A DNA stretch of 6,621 nucleotides from Gallionellaceae bacterium CG11_big_fil_rev_8_21_14_0_20_60_62 (GCA_002787455.1 PCWU01000050.1:7187-13807); one strand, 5' to 3'; shown: positions 1-6,339, counted from the stretch's first letter. Numbers and translations: made by a program. The notes: generated by a model not told the origin, from the sequence alone.

Positions 1-1698
1 ATCCAGCATGACGACGAAGGCACCTCTGCCGTGGCGTTGACACAGGACGACCGCCTGTTGTTGGGCTACTACACCAGCGAGAGCGATTTCACCGGCGAGT
101 CGGTGACCACCGAACGCGCTGCGCTGCACGAGTTGCCGAAACTGGATGGCGGAGTCGACCAGATCCTGCTTGAGATCAAGCAGCGCGACCTGTATGTACT
201 CCACGGTGGCCGCTTCATCAGCCACTTCGATGTCCAGGATAAGGACGATCCGGTTTTGAAGCAGACCGTGGCGGTCGTGCCGGAAGGCGAGCGCGTCACG
301 GCCATGGCCCTGCTTTCGGGCGGGTTCTCCATCATCGTTGGTACCGATAAAGGGGGTCTGGCCCAGTGGTTCCAGGTGCGCGATGACAAAAATGTAAACA
401 CACTGACTCACATCCGTGACTTCAAATCCATGGACGCGCCCATTACTTACCTGGCCCCCGAGCATGCTCGCAAAGGTTTTTTGGCGGGCGATGCCAAAGG
501 CGGCGTCAATCTTTATTACGCCACCTCTGAACGCTTGCTGGTAGAGGCTGACACTGGTGGTGCGGCGGTGCGGATGGCATCCTTTGCGCCACGAGCCAAC
601 GCCATCGTGCTGGAGACGGACAAGGGTGAAATTCAGGCAGCCCACATTGAAAACGAATATCCTGAAGTTTCCTTTGGCGCGCTGTGGGGCAAGGTCTGGT
701 ATGAAAGTTACGAAAAACCGGACTATCTCTGGCAATCTGCCGCAGCCAGCTCGGATTTCGAACCCAAATTCAGTATTGCACCACTTACTTTTGGCACATT
801 GAAGGCGGCTTTCTATGCCATGCTGGTGGCGGTTCCTCTGGCTGTGCTCGGTGCCATCTTCGCCGCCTATTTCATGTCGCCGAAGATGCGCAGTGTGGTC
901 AAGCCTTCCATCGAGATTATGGAGGCTTTGCCCACTGTCATCCTGGGTTTCCTCGCCGGTCTGTGGCTGGCTCCCTTCGTCGATAACAACCTGGCCGGTA
1001 CGTTGATGGCGCTGTTTTTTCTGCCGTTCAGTTTCGTCATTGCCGCCTATCTGTGGCACTGGCTGCCCCGGCGACTCACCGACCGGGTTGGCCCCGGCTG
1101 GGAGGCCGCGCTGTTGCTGCCGGTCATCATTCTGGTGATGTGGCTGGCGGTCTATCTGGGGCATCCCATCGAGGCGACTTTTTTCGGCGGCGATATGCCC
1201 CGCTGGATGAGCAATGAACTCGGCTGGGCCTATGAACAGCGCAATTCGCTGGTGGTGGGCATCGCCATGGGTTTTGCCGTTGTTCCGACCATTTTTTCCA
1301 TCGCCGAGGACGCGGTGTTCAGCGTCCCCAAACACCTGAGCAGCGGTTCGCTGGCGCTGGGTGCGACGCCATGGCAAACACTGTTCTACGTCGTATTGCT
1401 TACTGCCAGTCCGGGTATCTTTTCCGCCATCATGGTGGGCATGGGTCGCGCCGTCGGCGAGACCATGATCGTGCTGATGGCCACCGGCAATACCGCAGTG
1501 ATGGACTTGTCCATCTTCACCGGCTTCCGCACATTGTCGGCCAACATCGGCGTCGAAATGCCCGAAGCGGCGGTCGACTCGACCCACTATCTTTTGCTCT
1601 TTCTCTCCGCGCTGGTGCTGTTCGCCTTCACGTTCTTCGTTAACACCCTGGCCGAACTGGTGCGTCAGCGTCTGCGCGAGAAATACAGCTCTATCTGA
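1..1698 (+). CDS. pstC: Phosphate ABC transporter permease PstC, long form (5' end missing)
   Basis: One of the two inner-membrane channel subunits of the PstSCAB phosphate importer. The reading frame is open from base 1 (codons read IQHDDEGTSAVALTQ), so the GTG at 31 is an internal codon and the true start lies upstream. Numbered from the first codon in the window, residues 1 to about 255 are hydrophilic with short beta-rich blades (for example GGFSIIVGTDKGG and ARKGFLAGDAKGG), resembling a WD40-like propeller outside the membrane. Hydrophobic segments follow at about 267-291, 309-326, 332-354, 368-387, 417-437, 465-490 and 530-550. The EAA-type loop that docks on the ATPase is at about 447-472 (SSGSLALGATPWQT...). 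Long PstC proteins of Proteobacteria are, from memory, over 700 residues, so roughly 170-200 N-terminal residues, including a first membrane segment, are probably missing. It is followed by pstA after 11 bases. The permease call is firm; the choice of PstC over PstA rests on order and on the propeller-like extension. Confidence 0.93.
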   Translation: MQHDDEGTSAVALTQDDRLLLGYYTSESDFTGESVTTERAALHELPKLDGGVDQILLEIKQRDLYVLHGGRFISHFDVQDKDDPVLKQTVAVVPEGERVTAMALLSGGFSIIVGTDKGGLAQWFQVRDDKNVNTLTHIRDFKSMDAPITYLAPEHARKGFLAGDAKGGVNLYYATSERLLVEADTGGAAVRMASFAPRANAIVLETDKGEIQAAHIENEYPEVSFGALWGKVWYESYEKPDYLWQSAAASSDFEPKFSIAPLTFGTLKAAFYAMLVAVPLAVLGAIFAAYFMSPKMRSVVKPSIEIMEALPTVILGFLAGLWLAPFVDNNLAGTLMALFFLPFSFVIAAYLWHWLPRRLTDRVGPGWEAALLLPVIILVMWLAVYLGHPIEATFFGGDMPRWMSNELGWAYEQRNSLVVGIAMGFAVVPTIFSIAEDAVFSVPKHLSSGSLALGATPWQTLFYVVLLTASPGIFSAIMVGMGRAVGETMIVLMATGNTAVMDLSIFTGFRTLSANIGVEMPEAAVDSTHYLLLFLSALVLFAFTFFVNTLAELVRQRLREKYSSI

Positions 1699-1709
1699 GG
1701 TATCAAGTC

Positions 1710-3365
1710 ATGCGTAAATGGATTAAAAGTGGTGAACCCTGGATATGGATGACGGCTGGCGCGGTCGCCCTTTCGCTGATTGCGGTCTATGCCGTGGTGT
1801 GGATGACGGCCGTACAGGGGATGGGGCACTGGTGGCCGAAACCTTTGGTCGAAACAACGATTAAGGCACCGGATGGCACGACCCAGCGTCTGGTCGGTGA
1901 GTTGCGTGAAAACGAGGAGATATCCCTGCAGAGATTGAGGGATTCCGGTTATCAAATCGAGAGCGACGATAAATTTACACTCCGTTATCTGTTCAAGCAG
2001 GGTAACAGGGATGTCTACGGGGTGGATTTCAAATGGATACCGGCGCCGTTGCTGAGTGAATTCACCTATCCGAAGGATATGATCTCCATCGAGCGCCATG
2101 AGTGGGGAAGTTTTTTCGGCCGCCTGATGTCGGTCAAGGAAAATGGAAATGTGGTTGCGGAGGGGGATGCGGCATGGCCGGAGCTCCTAGTCCGGCTGGA
2201 ACGCGCCAATCGATTGTTCGACGAGATTCTGCGCATCGAGAAAAACGATATCGGCAAGATCAATTACCGCTTGGAGCGGTTGCGACTCCATCAGCGCAAG
2301 CTGGAGTTGAAGGGGCACCTGACCAAGGAAGCGCAAGAGGAGATCGCGCAGGAAAAACGGATATATGACGGCCAATTCGCCAAACTGCAACAGCGGCTTG
2401 ACGAGTTGCGCGAACAGAACCGGCGCGACAGCCTGACCGCCGTGGTGCAGGATGGGCAGCTGATCGAGATCCCTTTTTCCAAGATCGCCGATGTGATACA
2501 GCCGAACAATATGGGGGTGTTTCAGAAGATCGCCCACTATCTGAAGAAGCTGTACGAGTTCATCGTCGATGATCCGCGCGAAGCGAATACGGAAGGTGGT
2601 ATCTTCCCGGCCATTTTTGGCACGGTGACCATGGTGTTGCTGATGTCGGTCATGGTGACTCCGCTGGGCATCATGGCGGCGGTTTATATGCGCGAATATG
2701 CCAAACAGGGGCTGATGATCCGCATCATCCGCATCTCGGTCAATAATCTGGCGGGTGTGCCATCCATCGTCTACGGCGTGTTCGGTCTCGGCTTCTTCGT
2801 CTATTTCCTCGGCGGAAATATCGATGCGCTGTTCTTCCCCGAGGCCAGTCCGGCGCCGGTGTTCGGTAGCCCGGGCATATTGTGGTCGGCGTTGACTCTG
2901 GCCTTGCTGACTTTGCCGGTGGTCATCGTGGCGACCGAAGAAGGTCTGTCGCGCGTCCCGCGTACCATTCGCGAGGGAAGTCTGGCGCTCGGGGCGACCA
3001 AGGCGGAAACGCTGTGGCGCACCGTGTTGCCGATTGCCAGCCCGGCCATGATGACCGGACTGATTCTGGCGGTCGCCCGTGCTGCCGGCGAGGTTGCGCC
3101 CTTGATGCTGGTCGGTGTTGTCAAACTCGCCCCCAGTCTGCCGCTGGACGGGAACTATCCCTTCCTACATCTTGAGCAGAAGTTCATGCATCTGGGTTTC
3201 CACATTTACGACGTTGGTTTCCAGAGTCCCAACGTCGAGGCGGCGAGGCCGCTGGTTTACGCCACCTCCCTGCTTTTGGTAATCATTATCATCGTGCTGA
3301 ATCTTTTTGCGATCCGCCTGCGGAACCGTATGCGCGAGAAAATGCGCGGATTGGAAGGAGTATGA
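1710..3365 (+). CDS. pstA: Phosphate ABC transporter permease PstA, long form
   Basis: The second channel subunit of the phosphate importer, pairing with PstC in the inner membrane. The protein has 551 residues, while a short PstA such as that of E. coli has about 300. One membrane segment lies at about 13-33. A hydrophilic region then runs to about 295 and includes a strongly charged helical stretch at about 160-240 that looks like a coiled coil (ERANRLFDEILRIEKND and onward). This probably matches the N-terminal extension seen in other long proteobacterial PstA proteins (I recall DUF3333). The MetI-like core occupies about 298-540, with membrane segments near 298-326, 345-367, 388-408, 445-470 and 515-535. 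The EAA loop is at 422-441 (EGSLALGATKAETLWRTVLP). The ATG at 1710 is preceded by GAGGT at 1697-1701, which overlaps the pstC stop. The pstA stop overlaps the first possible pstB start (ATGA at 3362-3365), so the genes are probably translationally coupled. Confidence 0.95.
   Translation: MRKWIKSGEPWIWMTAGAVALSLIAVYAVVWMTAVQGMGHWWPKPLVETTIKAPDGTTQRLVGELRENEEISLQRLRDSGYQIESDDKFTLRYLFKQGNRDVYGVDFKWIPAPLLSEFTYPKDMISIERHEWGSFFGRLMSVKENGNVVAEGDAAWPELLVRLERANRLFDEILRIEKNDIGKINYRLERLRLHQRKLELKGHLTKEAQEEIAQEKRIYDGQFAKLQQRLDELREQNRRDSLTAVVQDGQLIEIPFSKIADVIQPNNMGVFQKIAHYLKKLYEFIVDDPREANTEGGIFPAIFGTVTMVLLMSVMVTPLGIMAAVYMREYAKQGLMIRIIRISVNNLAGVPSIVYGVFGLGFFVYFLGGNIDALFFPEASPAPVFGSPGILWSALTLALLTLPVVIVATEEGLSRVPRTIREGSLALGATKAETLWRTVLPIASPAMMTGLILAVARAAGEVAPLMLVGVVKLAPSLPLDGNYPFLHLEQKFMHLGFHIYDVGFQSPNVEAARPLVYATSLLLVIIIIVLNLFAIRLRNRMREKMRGLEGV
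3353..3360 (+). promoter_or_regulatory. Shine-Dalgarno sequence for pstB inside the end of pstA
   Basis: GGAAGGAG lies in the last codons of pstA. It is only 1 base from the ATG at 3362, which is too close for normal initiation, but 10 bases from the in-frame ATG at 3371. It therefore favours 3371 over 3362. A second weaker site, AAGGA at 3405-3409, sits 9 bases before another in-frame ATG at 3419. Confidence 0.6.
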
Positions 3366-3370
3366 ACGGT

Positions 3371-4246
3371 ATGACCAAATTAGCCCCGGAATCTATTGAT
3401 ATTCAAGGATCAGTAAACATGAACGACGACAAACCCCATACCCACGCGATGAACTTCAGTGCGCTTGCTCGAACGCAGGATAAAGTCGCCGAAGAGACTG
3501 CCATAACAGTCGATGATCTGAATCTGTATTACGGCGAATCCCAGGCGCTGAGTTCCGTTAGCCTGAAGATCCCGAAGAATCAGGTGACCGCATTCATTGG
3601 CCCCAGTGGCTGCGGAAAATCGACGCTCCTGCGCTGTTTCAACCGCATGAACGATCTGGTCGATTCCTGTCGTATTACAGGCAGGATCATACTTGATGAC
3701 AAGAATATTTTTGAAGATGACGTCAATGTGGCCTTGTTGCGCCGGCGTGTCGGAATGGTGTTCCAGAAACCCAATCCTTTCCCGAAATCCACCTATGAAA
3801 ATGTCGCATACGGCCTGCGCATCATGGGCGTCAATGACAGGAAGGTGTTGGACGAGGCGGTAGAAAAGGCGCTGCGTGGCGCAGCACTGTGGGATGAAGT
3901 CAAAGATCGTTTACAAGAAAGTGGCATGAGCCTGTCCGGCGGCCAGCAGCAGCGCCTGGTCATTGCACGTGCGATCGCCCTGGAGCCTGAAGTGCTGTTG
4001 CTGGACGAGCCGACTTCCGCGCTTGATCCGATTTCTTCGGCCAAACTGGAGGGTCTGGTCGAGCAGATGAAGACCAAGTACACCATCATCATCGTGACCC
4101 ACAACATGCAGCAGGCGGCGCGTGTGTCGGACTACACCGCGTACATGTACCTTGGCAATCTGATCGAATTCGGCGATACCAATAACGTGTTCACCAACCC
4201 GAAACGGCAGGAAACCGAAGATTACATCACCGGCCGCTTCGGTTAA
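3371..4246 (+). CDS. pstB: Phosphate import ATP-binding protein PstB
   Basis: The cytoplasmic ATPase that drives phosphate uptake through PstC and PstA. All ABC motifs are intact. Counted from the upstream ATG at 3362 they are: Walker A GPSGCGKST at 80-88 with K86, Q-loop glutamine Q135 in GMVFQKPNPF, signature LSGGQQQR at 191-198, Walker B VLLLDEP at 211-217 with D215 and E216, and switch histidine H247 in IVTHNM. FQKPNPFP and the C-terminal part (YLGNLIEFGDT, TEDYITGRFG) are typical of PstB rather than of other importer ATPases. Three in-frame ATGs compete as the start: 3362 (294 residues, but spaced 1 base from the ribosome site), 3371 (291 residues, best spacing to GGAAGGAG) and 3419 (275 residues, with its own AAGGA). 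The first 45 or so residues are hydrophilic and outside the conserved domain, so the start does not affect the call. No phoU follows. Confidence 0.97.
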   Translation: MTKLAPESIDIQGSVNMNDDKPHTHAMNFSALARTQDKVAEETAITVDDLNLYYGESQALSSVSLKIPKNQVTAFIGPSGCGKSTLLRCFNRMNDLVDSCRITGRIILDDKNIFEDDVNVALLRRRVGMVFQKPNPFPKSTYENVAYGLRIMGVNDRKVLDEAVEKALRGAALWDEVKDRLQESGMSLSGGQQQRLVIARAIALEPEVLLLDEPTSALDPISSAKLEGLVEQMKTKYTIIIVTHNMQQAARVSDYTAYMYLGNLIEFGDTNNVFTNPKRQETEDYITGRFG

Positions 4247-4334
4247 CCGGAAACGGAAGCTGGAAAGGCCAGGGCGTTTGGGAGCCCGGAGCCGGGTGCT
4301 GCAACCCGCTGCGCACCATATCAATCGTGCATCC

Positions 4335-4360
4335 ATCTCGTGGCGGTTTCGCCAAGAGGT
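4335..4360 (+). other. Stem-loop in the pstB-tpiA spacer
   Basis: TGGCG (4341-4345) pairs with CGCCA (4350-4354) across a GTTT loop. After a G-A mismatch (4340/4355) the stem continues with ATCTC (4335-4339) against GAGGT (4356-4360), which includes one T-G pair. The bases after it are only moderately T-rich (TGGTTCTGTT), so it could be a weak terminator, an mRNA 3'-end stabiliser or part of a repeat. The pairing is seen in the sequence; the role is inferred. Confidence 0.4.
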
Positions 4361-4385
4361 TGGTTCTGTTGAGCTGAACGAGCCC

Positions 4386-4431
4386 GGTGGCGGCGCACTT
4401 AATCTCCCGCGAAGCGCCCAACCGCCTTTTT
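4386..4431 (+). terminator. Candidate intrinsic terminator of the pst operon
   Basis: GGTGG (4386-4390) pairs with CCGCC (4422-4426), with one T-G pair. GGCGC (4392-4396) pairs with GCGCC (4414-4418). The two helices are joined by an internal loop (C on one side, CAA on the other). TTTTT follows at once at 4427-4431. The 17-base apical loop is long for an intrinsic terminator, and a small CGC-GAA-GCG hairpin competes inside it, so the call is tentative. It lies 140-185 bases past the pstB stop and before the tpiA promoter, which is a sensible place to separate the two transcripts. Confidence 0.4.
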
Positions 4432-4514
4432 CGCAGTCCGGCATCCGGCCCATCCGCGGCTTCTCTATCACGCCATCGCATGCATTTCAAGTCGCCCCGC
4501 GTGCATTACTTCGA

Positions 4515-4543
4515 TTGACCATCGACCCATTCAACGATACTAT
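4515..4543 (+). promoter_or_regulatory. Sigma70-type promoter for tpiA
   Basis: The -35 element TTGACC (4515-4520) is 17 bases from the -10 element TACTAT (4538-4543), matching the consensus at 5 of 6 and 4 of 6 positions with ideal spacing. It is followed by a GC-rich CCGCGC stretch. Transcription should begin near 4550, giving a leader of about 25 bases before the tpiA ATG. It would drive tpiA-secG-tRNA-Leu and perhaps the nuo genes. Confidence 0.65.
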
Positions 4544-4550
4544 CCGCGCA

Positions 4551-4563
4551 CCTAAAAGTTAGG
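4551..4563 (+). promoter_or_regulatory. Small inverted repeat covering part of the tpiA ribosome binding site
   Basis: CCTAA (4551-4555), AAG loop, TTAGG (4559-4563) form a perfect five-pair stem at the expected 5' end of the tpiA mRNA. The right arm includes the AGG of AGGAAG (4561-4566), the likely Shine-Dalgarno sequence 9 bases before the ATG. The stem is short and half A-T, so any effect on translation would be slight. A further purine run (AAGAAGAG) remains free. Confidence 0.3.
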
Positions 4564-4575
4564 AAGAAGAGCCTG

Positions 4576-5331
4576 ATGCGACGCAAGCTGGTAGTTGGAA
4601 ACTGGAAGATGCACGGCAATCTGGAGCGCAACAAAGCGCTGCTGGAAACGTTGCTGGCCGGGGTCAGAGATTTGCGCGATGCCGACTATGGGGTGTGTGT
4701 GCCGTATCCTTATCTGGCCCAGGCGCAGTCATTGCTGCAGGGCAGCAATATTGTCTGGGGGGCGCAAAACCTGAGCCAGCACGAGCAGGGCGCATTTACC
4801 GGCGCGGTTGCCCCCGGCATGCTGGCGGATTTCGGTTGCCGCTACGTCATTATCGGCCACAGCGAGCGGCGTGCGCTGTTCCATGAAAGTAACGACATTG
4901 CCGCCGCCAAATTCGACGCCGCTATCAAGTTCGGCATGACCCCGATCTTCTGTGTGGGCGAAACCCTGCAGGAGCGTGAAGATGGCGTGACCGAGCAAGT
5001 GGTGGCCAAACAATTGGAGGTGGTGCTCAACCATGCCGGGGCAGAGTCGGTGGCCAAGACGGTCATCGCCTATGAGCCGGTGTGGGCGATCGGCACCGGC
5101 AAGACCGCAACCCCCGGGCAGGCGCAGGCTGTTCATGCATTTATCCGCCAGCGTGTCGCGCGGCTGGATGGTGCAGTGGCGCAGGGCTTGCGCATTCTGT
5201 ATGGCGGTAGTATGAAGCCGGGCAATGCGGCGGAGTTGATGGCGATGCCGGACATCGACGGCGGGCTAATTGGCGGCGCGTCGCTGGTGGCGGAAGAATT
5301 CGTGGCGATTTGTCGCGCCGCGCAACAATAA
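4576..5331 (+). CDS. tpiA: Triosephosphate isomerase
   Basis: A cytosolic enzyme that interconverts dihydroxyacetone phosphate and glyceraldehyde 3-phosphate in glycolysis, gluconeogenesis and (in autotrophs) the Calvin cycle. The 251 residues match the normal length of the family and form a single TIM barrel. Visible active-site elements are N9 and K11 in VGNWKMHG, the catalytic H95 in IIGHSERR, the catalytic E167 in AYEPVWAIGTGKTA with the mobile loop 6 at about 168-178, and the phosphate-binding YGGS (209-212) and GGAS (233-236). The ATG at 4576 follows AGGAAGAAGAG and gives the expected MRRKLVVGNWKMHG start. It has its own promoter upstream, and secG begins 21 bases after its stop, so the two genes are probably co-transcribed. 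Confidence 0.98.
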   Translation: MRRKLVVGNWKMHGNLERNKALLETLLAGVRDLRDADYGVCVPYPYLAQAQSLLQGSNIVWGAQNLSQHEQGAFTGAVAPGMLADFGCRYVIIGHSERRALFHESNDIAAAKFDAAIKFGMTPIFCVGETLQEREDGVTEQVVAKQLEVVLNHAGAESVAKTVIAYEPVWAIGTGKTATPGQAQAVHAFIRQRVARLDGAVAQGLRILYGGSMKPGNAAELMAMPDIDGGLIGGASLVAEEFVAICRAAQQ

Positions 5332-5352
5332 ATTTTGCAGTTGGAGTCAAGC

Positions 5353-5691
5353 GTGGAAACATTGGTCTGGGTAGTGCATATCGTAACCGCTGTCATCCTG
5401 GTCGGTCTGGTGCTGGTGCAGCACGGCAAGGGAGCCGACATGGGCGCGGCATTCGGTTCCGGGTCGGCGGGCAGCCTGTTTGGTTCCAGCGGTTCCGCCA
5501 ACTTCCTCAGTCGCAGCACCGCAGTGGCTGCCACCGTTTTTTTTGTCACCAGTCTGACGCTGACATACCTGTATGCGCAACCCGCGCAACAGAGCGGGGT
5601 GATGGACCGCGTTGACATCAATACTTTGCAGCAAGGCGCGCCGGCAGCGGCGGATGCGCCGGATTCCAAGGTAAAAGAAATACCCAAGTAA
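5353..5691 (+). CDS. secG: Preprotein translocase subunit SecG
   Basis: A small inner-membrane subunit of the SecYEG channel that assists SecA-driven protein export. The protein has 112 residues and two membrane segments, at about 3-22 (TLVWVVHIVTAVILVGLVLV) and 57-75. They are joined by the typical glycine- and serine-rich cytoplasmic loop with the family signature HGKGADMGAAFGSG and the SLFGSSGSANFLSRST stretch. The C-terminal tail is hydrophilic and rich in alanine and proline, as is common in SecG. I chose the GTG start at 5353 because GGAG at 5343-5346 lies 6 bases upstream and the product begins (M)ETLVWVVHI as expected. The in-frame TTG at 5335 lies almost on the tpiA stop and has no ribosome site. 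A tRNA gene starts 9 bases after the stop. Confidence 0.96.
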   Translation: METLVWVVHIVTAVILVGLVLVQHGKGADMGAAFGSGSAGSLFGSSGSANFLSRSTAVAATVFFVTSLTLTYLYAQPAQQSGVMDRVDINTLQQGAPAAADAPDSKVKEIPK

Positions 5692-5700
5692 CAGACTTGC

Positions 5701-5787
5701 GCGGAGTTGGCGGAATTGGTAGACGCGCAGCCTTGAGGTGGCTGTGTCCGAAAGGACGTGTGGGTTCGAGTCCCATGCCCCGCACCA
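5701..5787 (+). tRNA. leuU: tRNA-Leu, anticodon GAG
   Basis: An 87-base tRNA with encoded CCA (5785-5787), reading CUC and CUU codons. The anticodon stem CAGCC/GGCTG (5728-5732, 5740-5744) holds the loop TTGAGGT with GAG at 5735-5737. The D-arm region is GCG-GAATTGGTAGA-CGC. The long class II variable arm is GTCC-GAAA-GGAC (5746-5757), as expected for leucine. The T arm is GTGGG-TTCGAGT-CCCAT (5760-5776). The discriminator base is A5784. The acceptor stem has an A5-C68 mismatch (5705/5779) and a T7-G66 wobble; the other five pairs are Watson-Crick. It lies 9 bases after secG, so it is probably cut from the same transcript. A leucine GAG tRNA directly after secG is also found in E. coli. Confidence 0.96.
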
Positions 5788-5876
5788 CATAAAATAATAA
5801 TCAGAACCTGGCGGTATCGCCGAAGGTCACAAAAATACAGAGCATTACTTTGTTAGCCGCTATCTCGCGGACTCAT

Positions 5877-5885
5877 GGAGGGGAG
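5877..5885 (+). promoter_or_regulatory. Ribosome binding site of nuoA
   Basis: GGAGGGGAG ends 7 bases before the nuoA ATG at 5893 and is a strong Shine-Dalgarno match. The rest of the 105-base gap after the tRNA (5788-5892) is fairly A-T rich at first and holds two tiny stems (GGCG-GTAT-CGCC and CCGC-TATCTC-GCGG). I see no convincing separate nuo promoter there. Confidence 0.75.
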
Positions 5886-5892
5886 CTGAGGC

Positions 5893-6249
5893 ATGTTGGG
5901 AAATTATTTTCCGGTTCTGTTGTTCATCTGCATTGCTTTGGTAATCGGTATTCTGCCGCTGGTTCTGGGTATGCTGGTCGGCCCGCACCGCCCCGACGAC
6001 AAAAAACTTTCCCCCTACGAGTGCGGCTTCGAGGCCTTCGAGGACGCGCGCATGAAATTCGACGTGCGTTTCTATCTCGTTGCCATCCTGTTCATCCTGT
6101 TCGATCTTGAAATTGCTTTCCTGTTTCCGTGGGCGATCGTGCTCAAGGAGATTGGCACTTTCGGTTTTGTCTCCATGATGGTTTTTCTGGCAATCCTTGT
6201 GGTTGGCTTTGTCTATGAATGGATGAAAGGAGCTCTGGAATGGGAATAG
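5893..6249 (+). CDS. nuoA: NADH-quinone oxidoreductase (complex I) subunit A
   Basis: A small membrane subunit of proton-pumping complex I, at the junction between the membrane arm and the quinone-binding peripheral arm. The 118 residues are the usual length. Three membrane helices are visible at about 5-29, 60-82 and 88-110. The family's conserved features are present: the loop after helix 1 with PYECGFE (41-47, including C44), the acidic D71 and E73 in LFDLEIAFLFPWA, and the C-terminal YEWMKGALEWE. The ATG at 5893 has a strong ribosome site 7 bases upstream. It is the first gene of the nuo operon; nuoB follows 90 bases after the stop in the same frame. It may be transcribed by read-through from tpiA-secG-tRNA or from a promoter not recognised here. 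Confidence 0.97.
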   Translation: MLGNYFPVLLFICIALVIGILPLVLGMLVGPHRPDDKKLSPYECGFEAFEDARMKFDVRFYLVAILFILFDLEIAFLFPWAIVLKEIGTFGFVSMMVFLAILVVGFVYEWMKGALEWE

Positions 6250-6272
6250 CAGTGCGAGCAGGGAGCAGGAGT

Positions 6273-6285
6273 CCCGCGCAGCGGG
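6273..6285 (+). other. GC-rich stem-loop in the nuoA-nuoB gap
   Basis: CCCGC (6273-6277), GCA loop, GCGGG (6281-6285) form a five-pair all-GC stem, extended by T6272-G6286. GGGA (6261-6264) could instead pair with TCCC (6272-6275), so two mutually exclusive folds are possible. There is no T run after it, so it is not an intrinsic terminator. It may affect mRNA stability or processing between the genes; this is inferred. Confidence 0.4.
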
Positions 6286-6339
6286 GATGTGACCGTTCGC
6301 GAGTGCAGCCTCAATGCGCGGAGAAGAAAGGGGTTGGTT

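Larger units (their letters stand above)
4247..4575. other. Non-coding spacer between pstB and tpiA with several stem-loops
   Basis: There are 329 bases without a credible gene. The open frames in both directions have no ribosome binding site, run antisense into pstB or across the tpiA promoter, and show no recognisable protein family. Three stem-loops can be drawn: CGGGT/ACCCG at 4293-4308, an imperfect ten-pair stem at 4335-4360, and a two-part stem at 4386-4426 followed by five T. The last 60 bases contain the tpiA promoter and leader. No Pho-box-like repeat was seen. The 5' half could be a decayed gene or a dispersed intergenic repeat, but this cannot be decided from one copy. Confidence 0.7.

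Noticed and set aside
31..33. GTG at 31 as the start of pstC
   Set aside because: The frame is open back to base 1, there is no ribosome binding site, and the protein would begin in the middle of the propeller-like domain.
4241..4252. Palindrome CGGTTAACCG at the pstB stop as a terminator
   Set aside because: It has no loop bases and no T run. It is a perfect short palindrome only, and part of it is coding.
3911..4471. 186-codon open frame on the minus strand across the end of pstB and the spacer
   Set aside because: It is antisense to the conserved ABC signature, Walker B and H-loop region of pstB, has no family resemblance and has low-complexity composition typical of a shadow frame.
4227..4490. 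87-codon open frame on the minus strand in the spacer
   Set aside because: There is no ribosome site or recognisable domain, and it covers the stem-loops. It is more likely chance or a decayed repeat.
4278..4562. 94-codon open frame on the plus strand in the pstB-tpiA spacer
   Set aside because: It would start at TTG with no ribosome site, and it runs through the tpiA promoter and leader. The product resembles no known family.
5788..5876. Separate nuo promoter (TAAAAT at 5790-5795 or similar boxes)
   Set aside because: No acceptable -35 box lies at 16-18 bases upstream of any -10-like hexamer in this gap.
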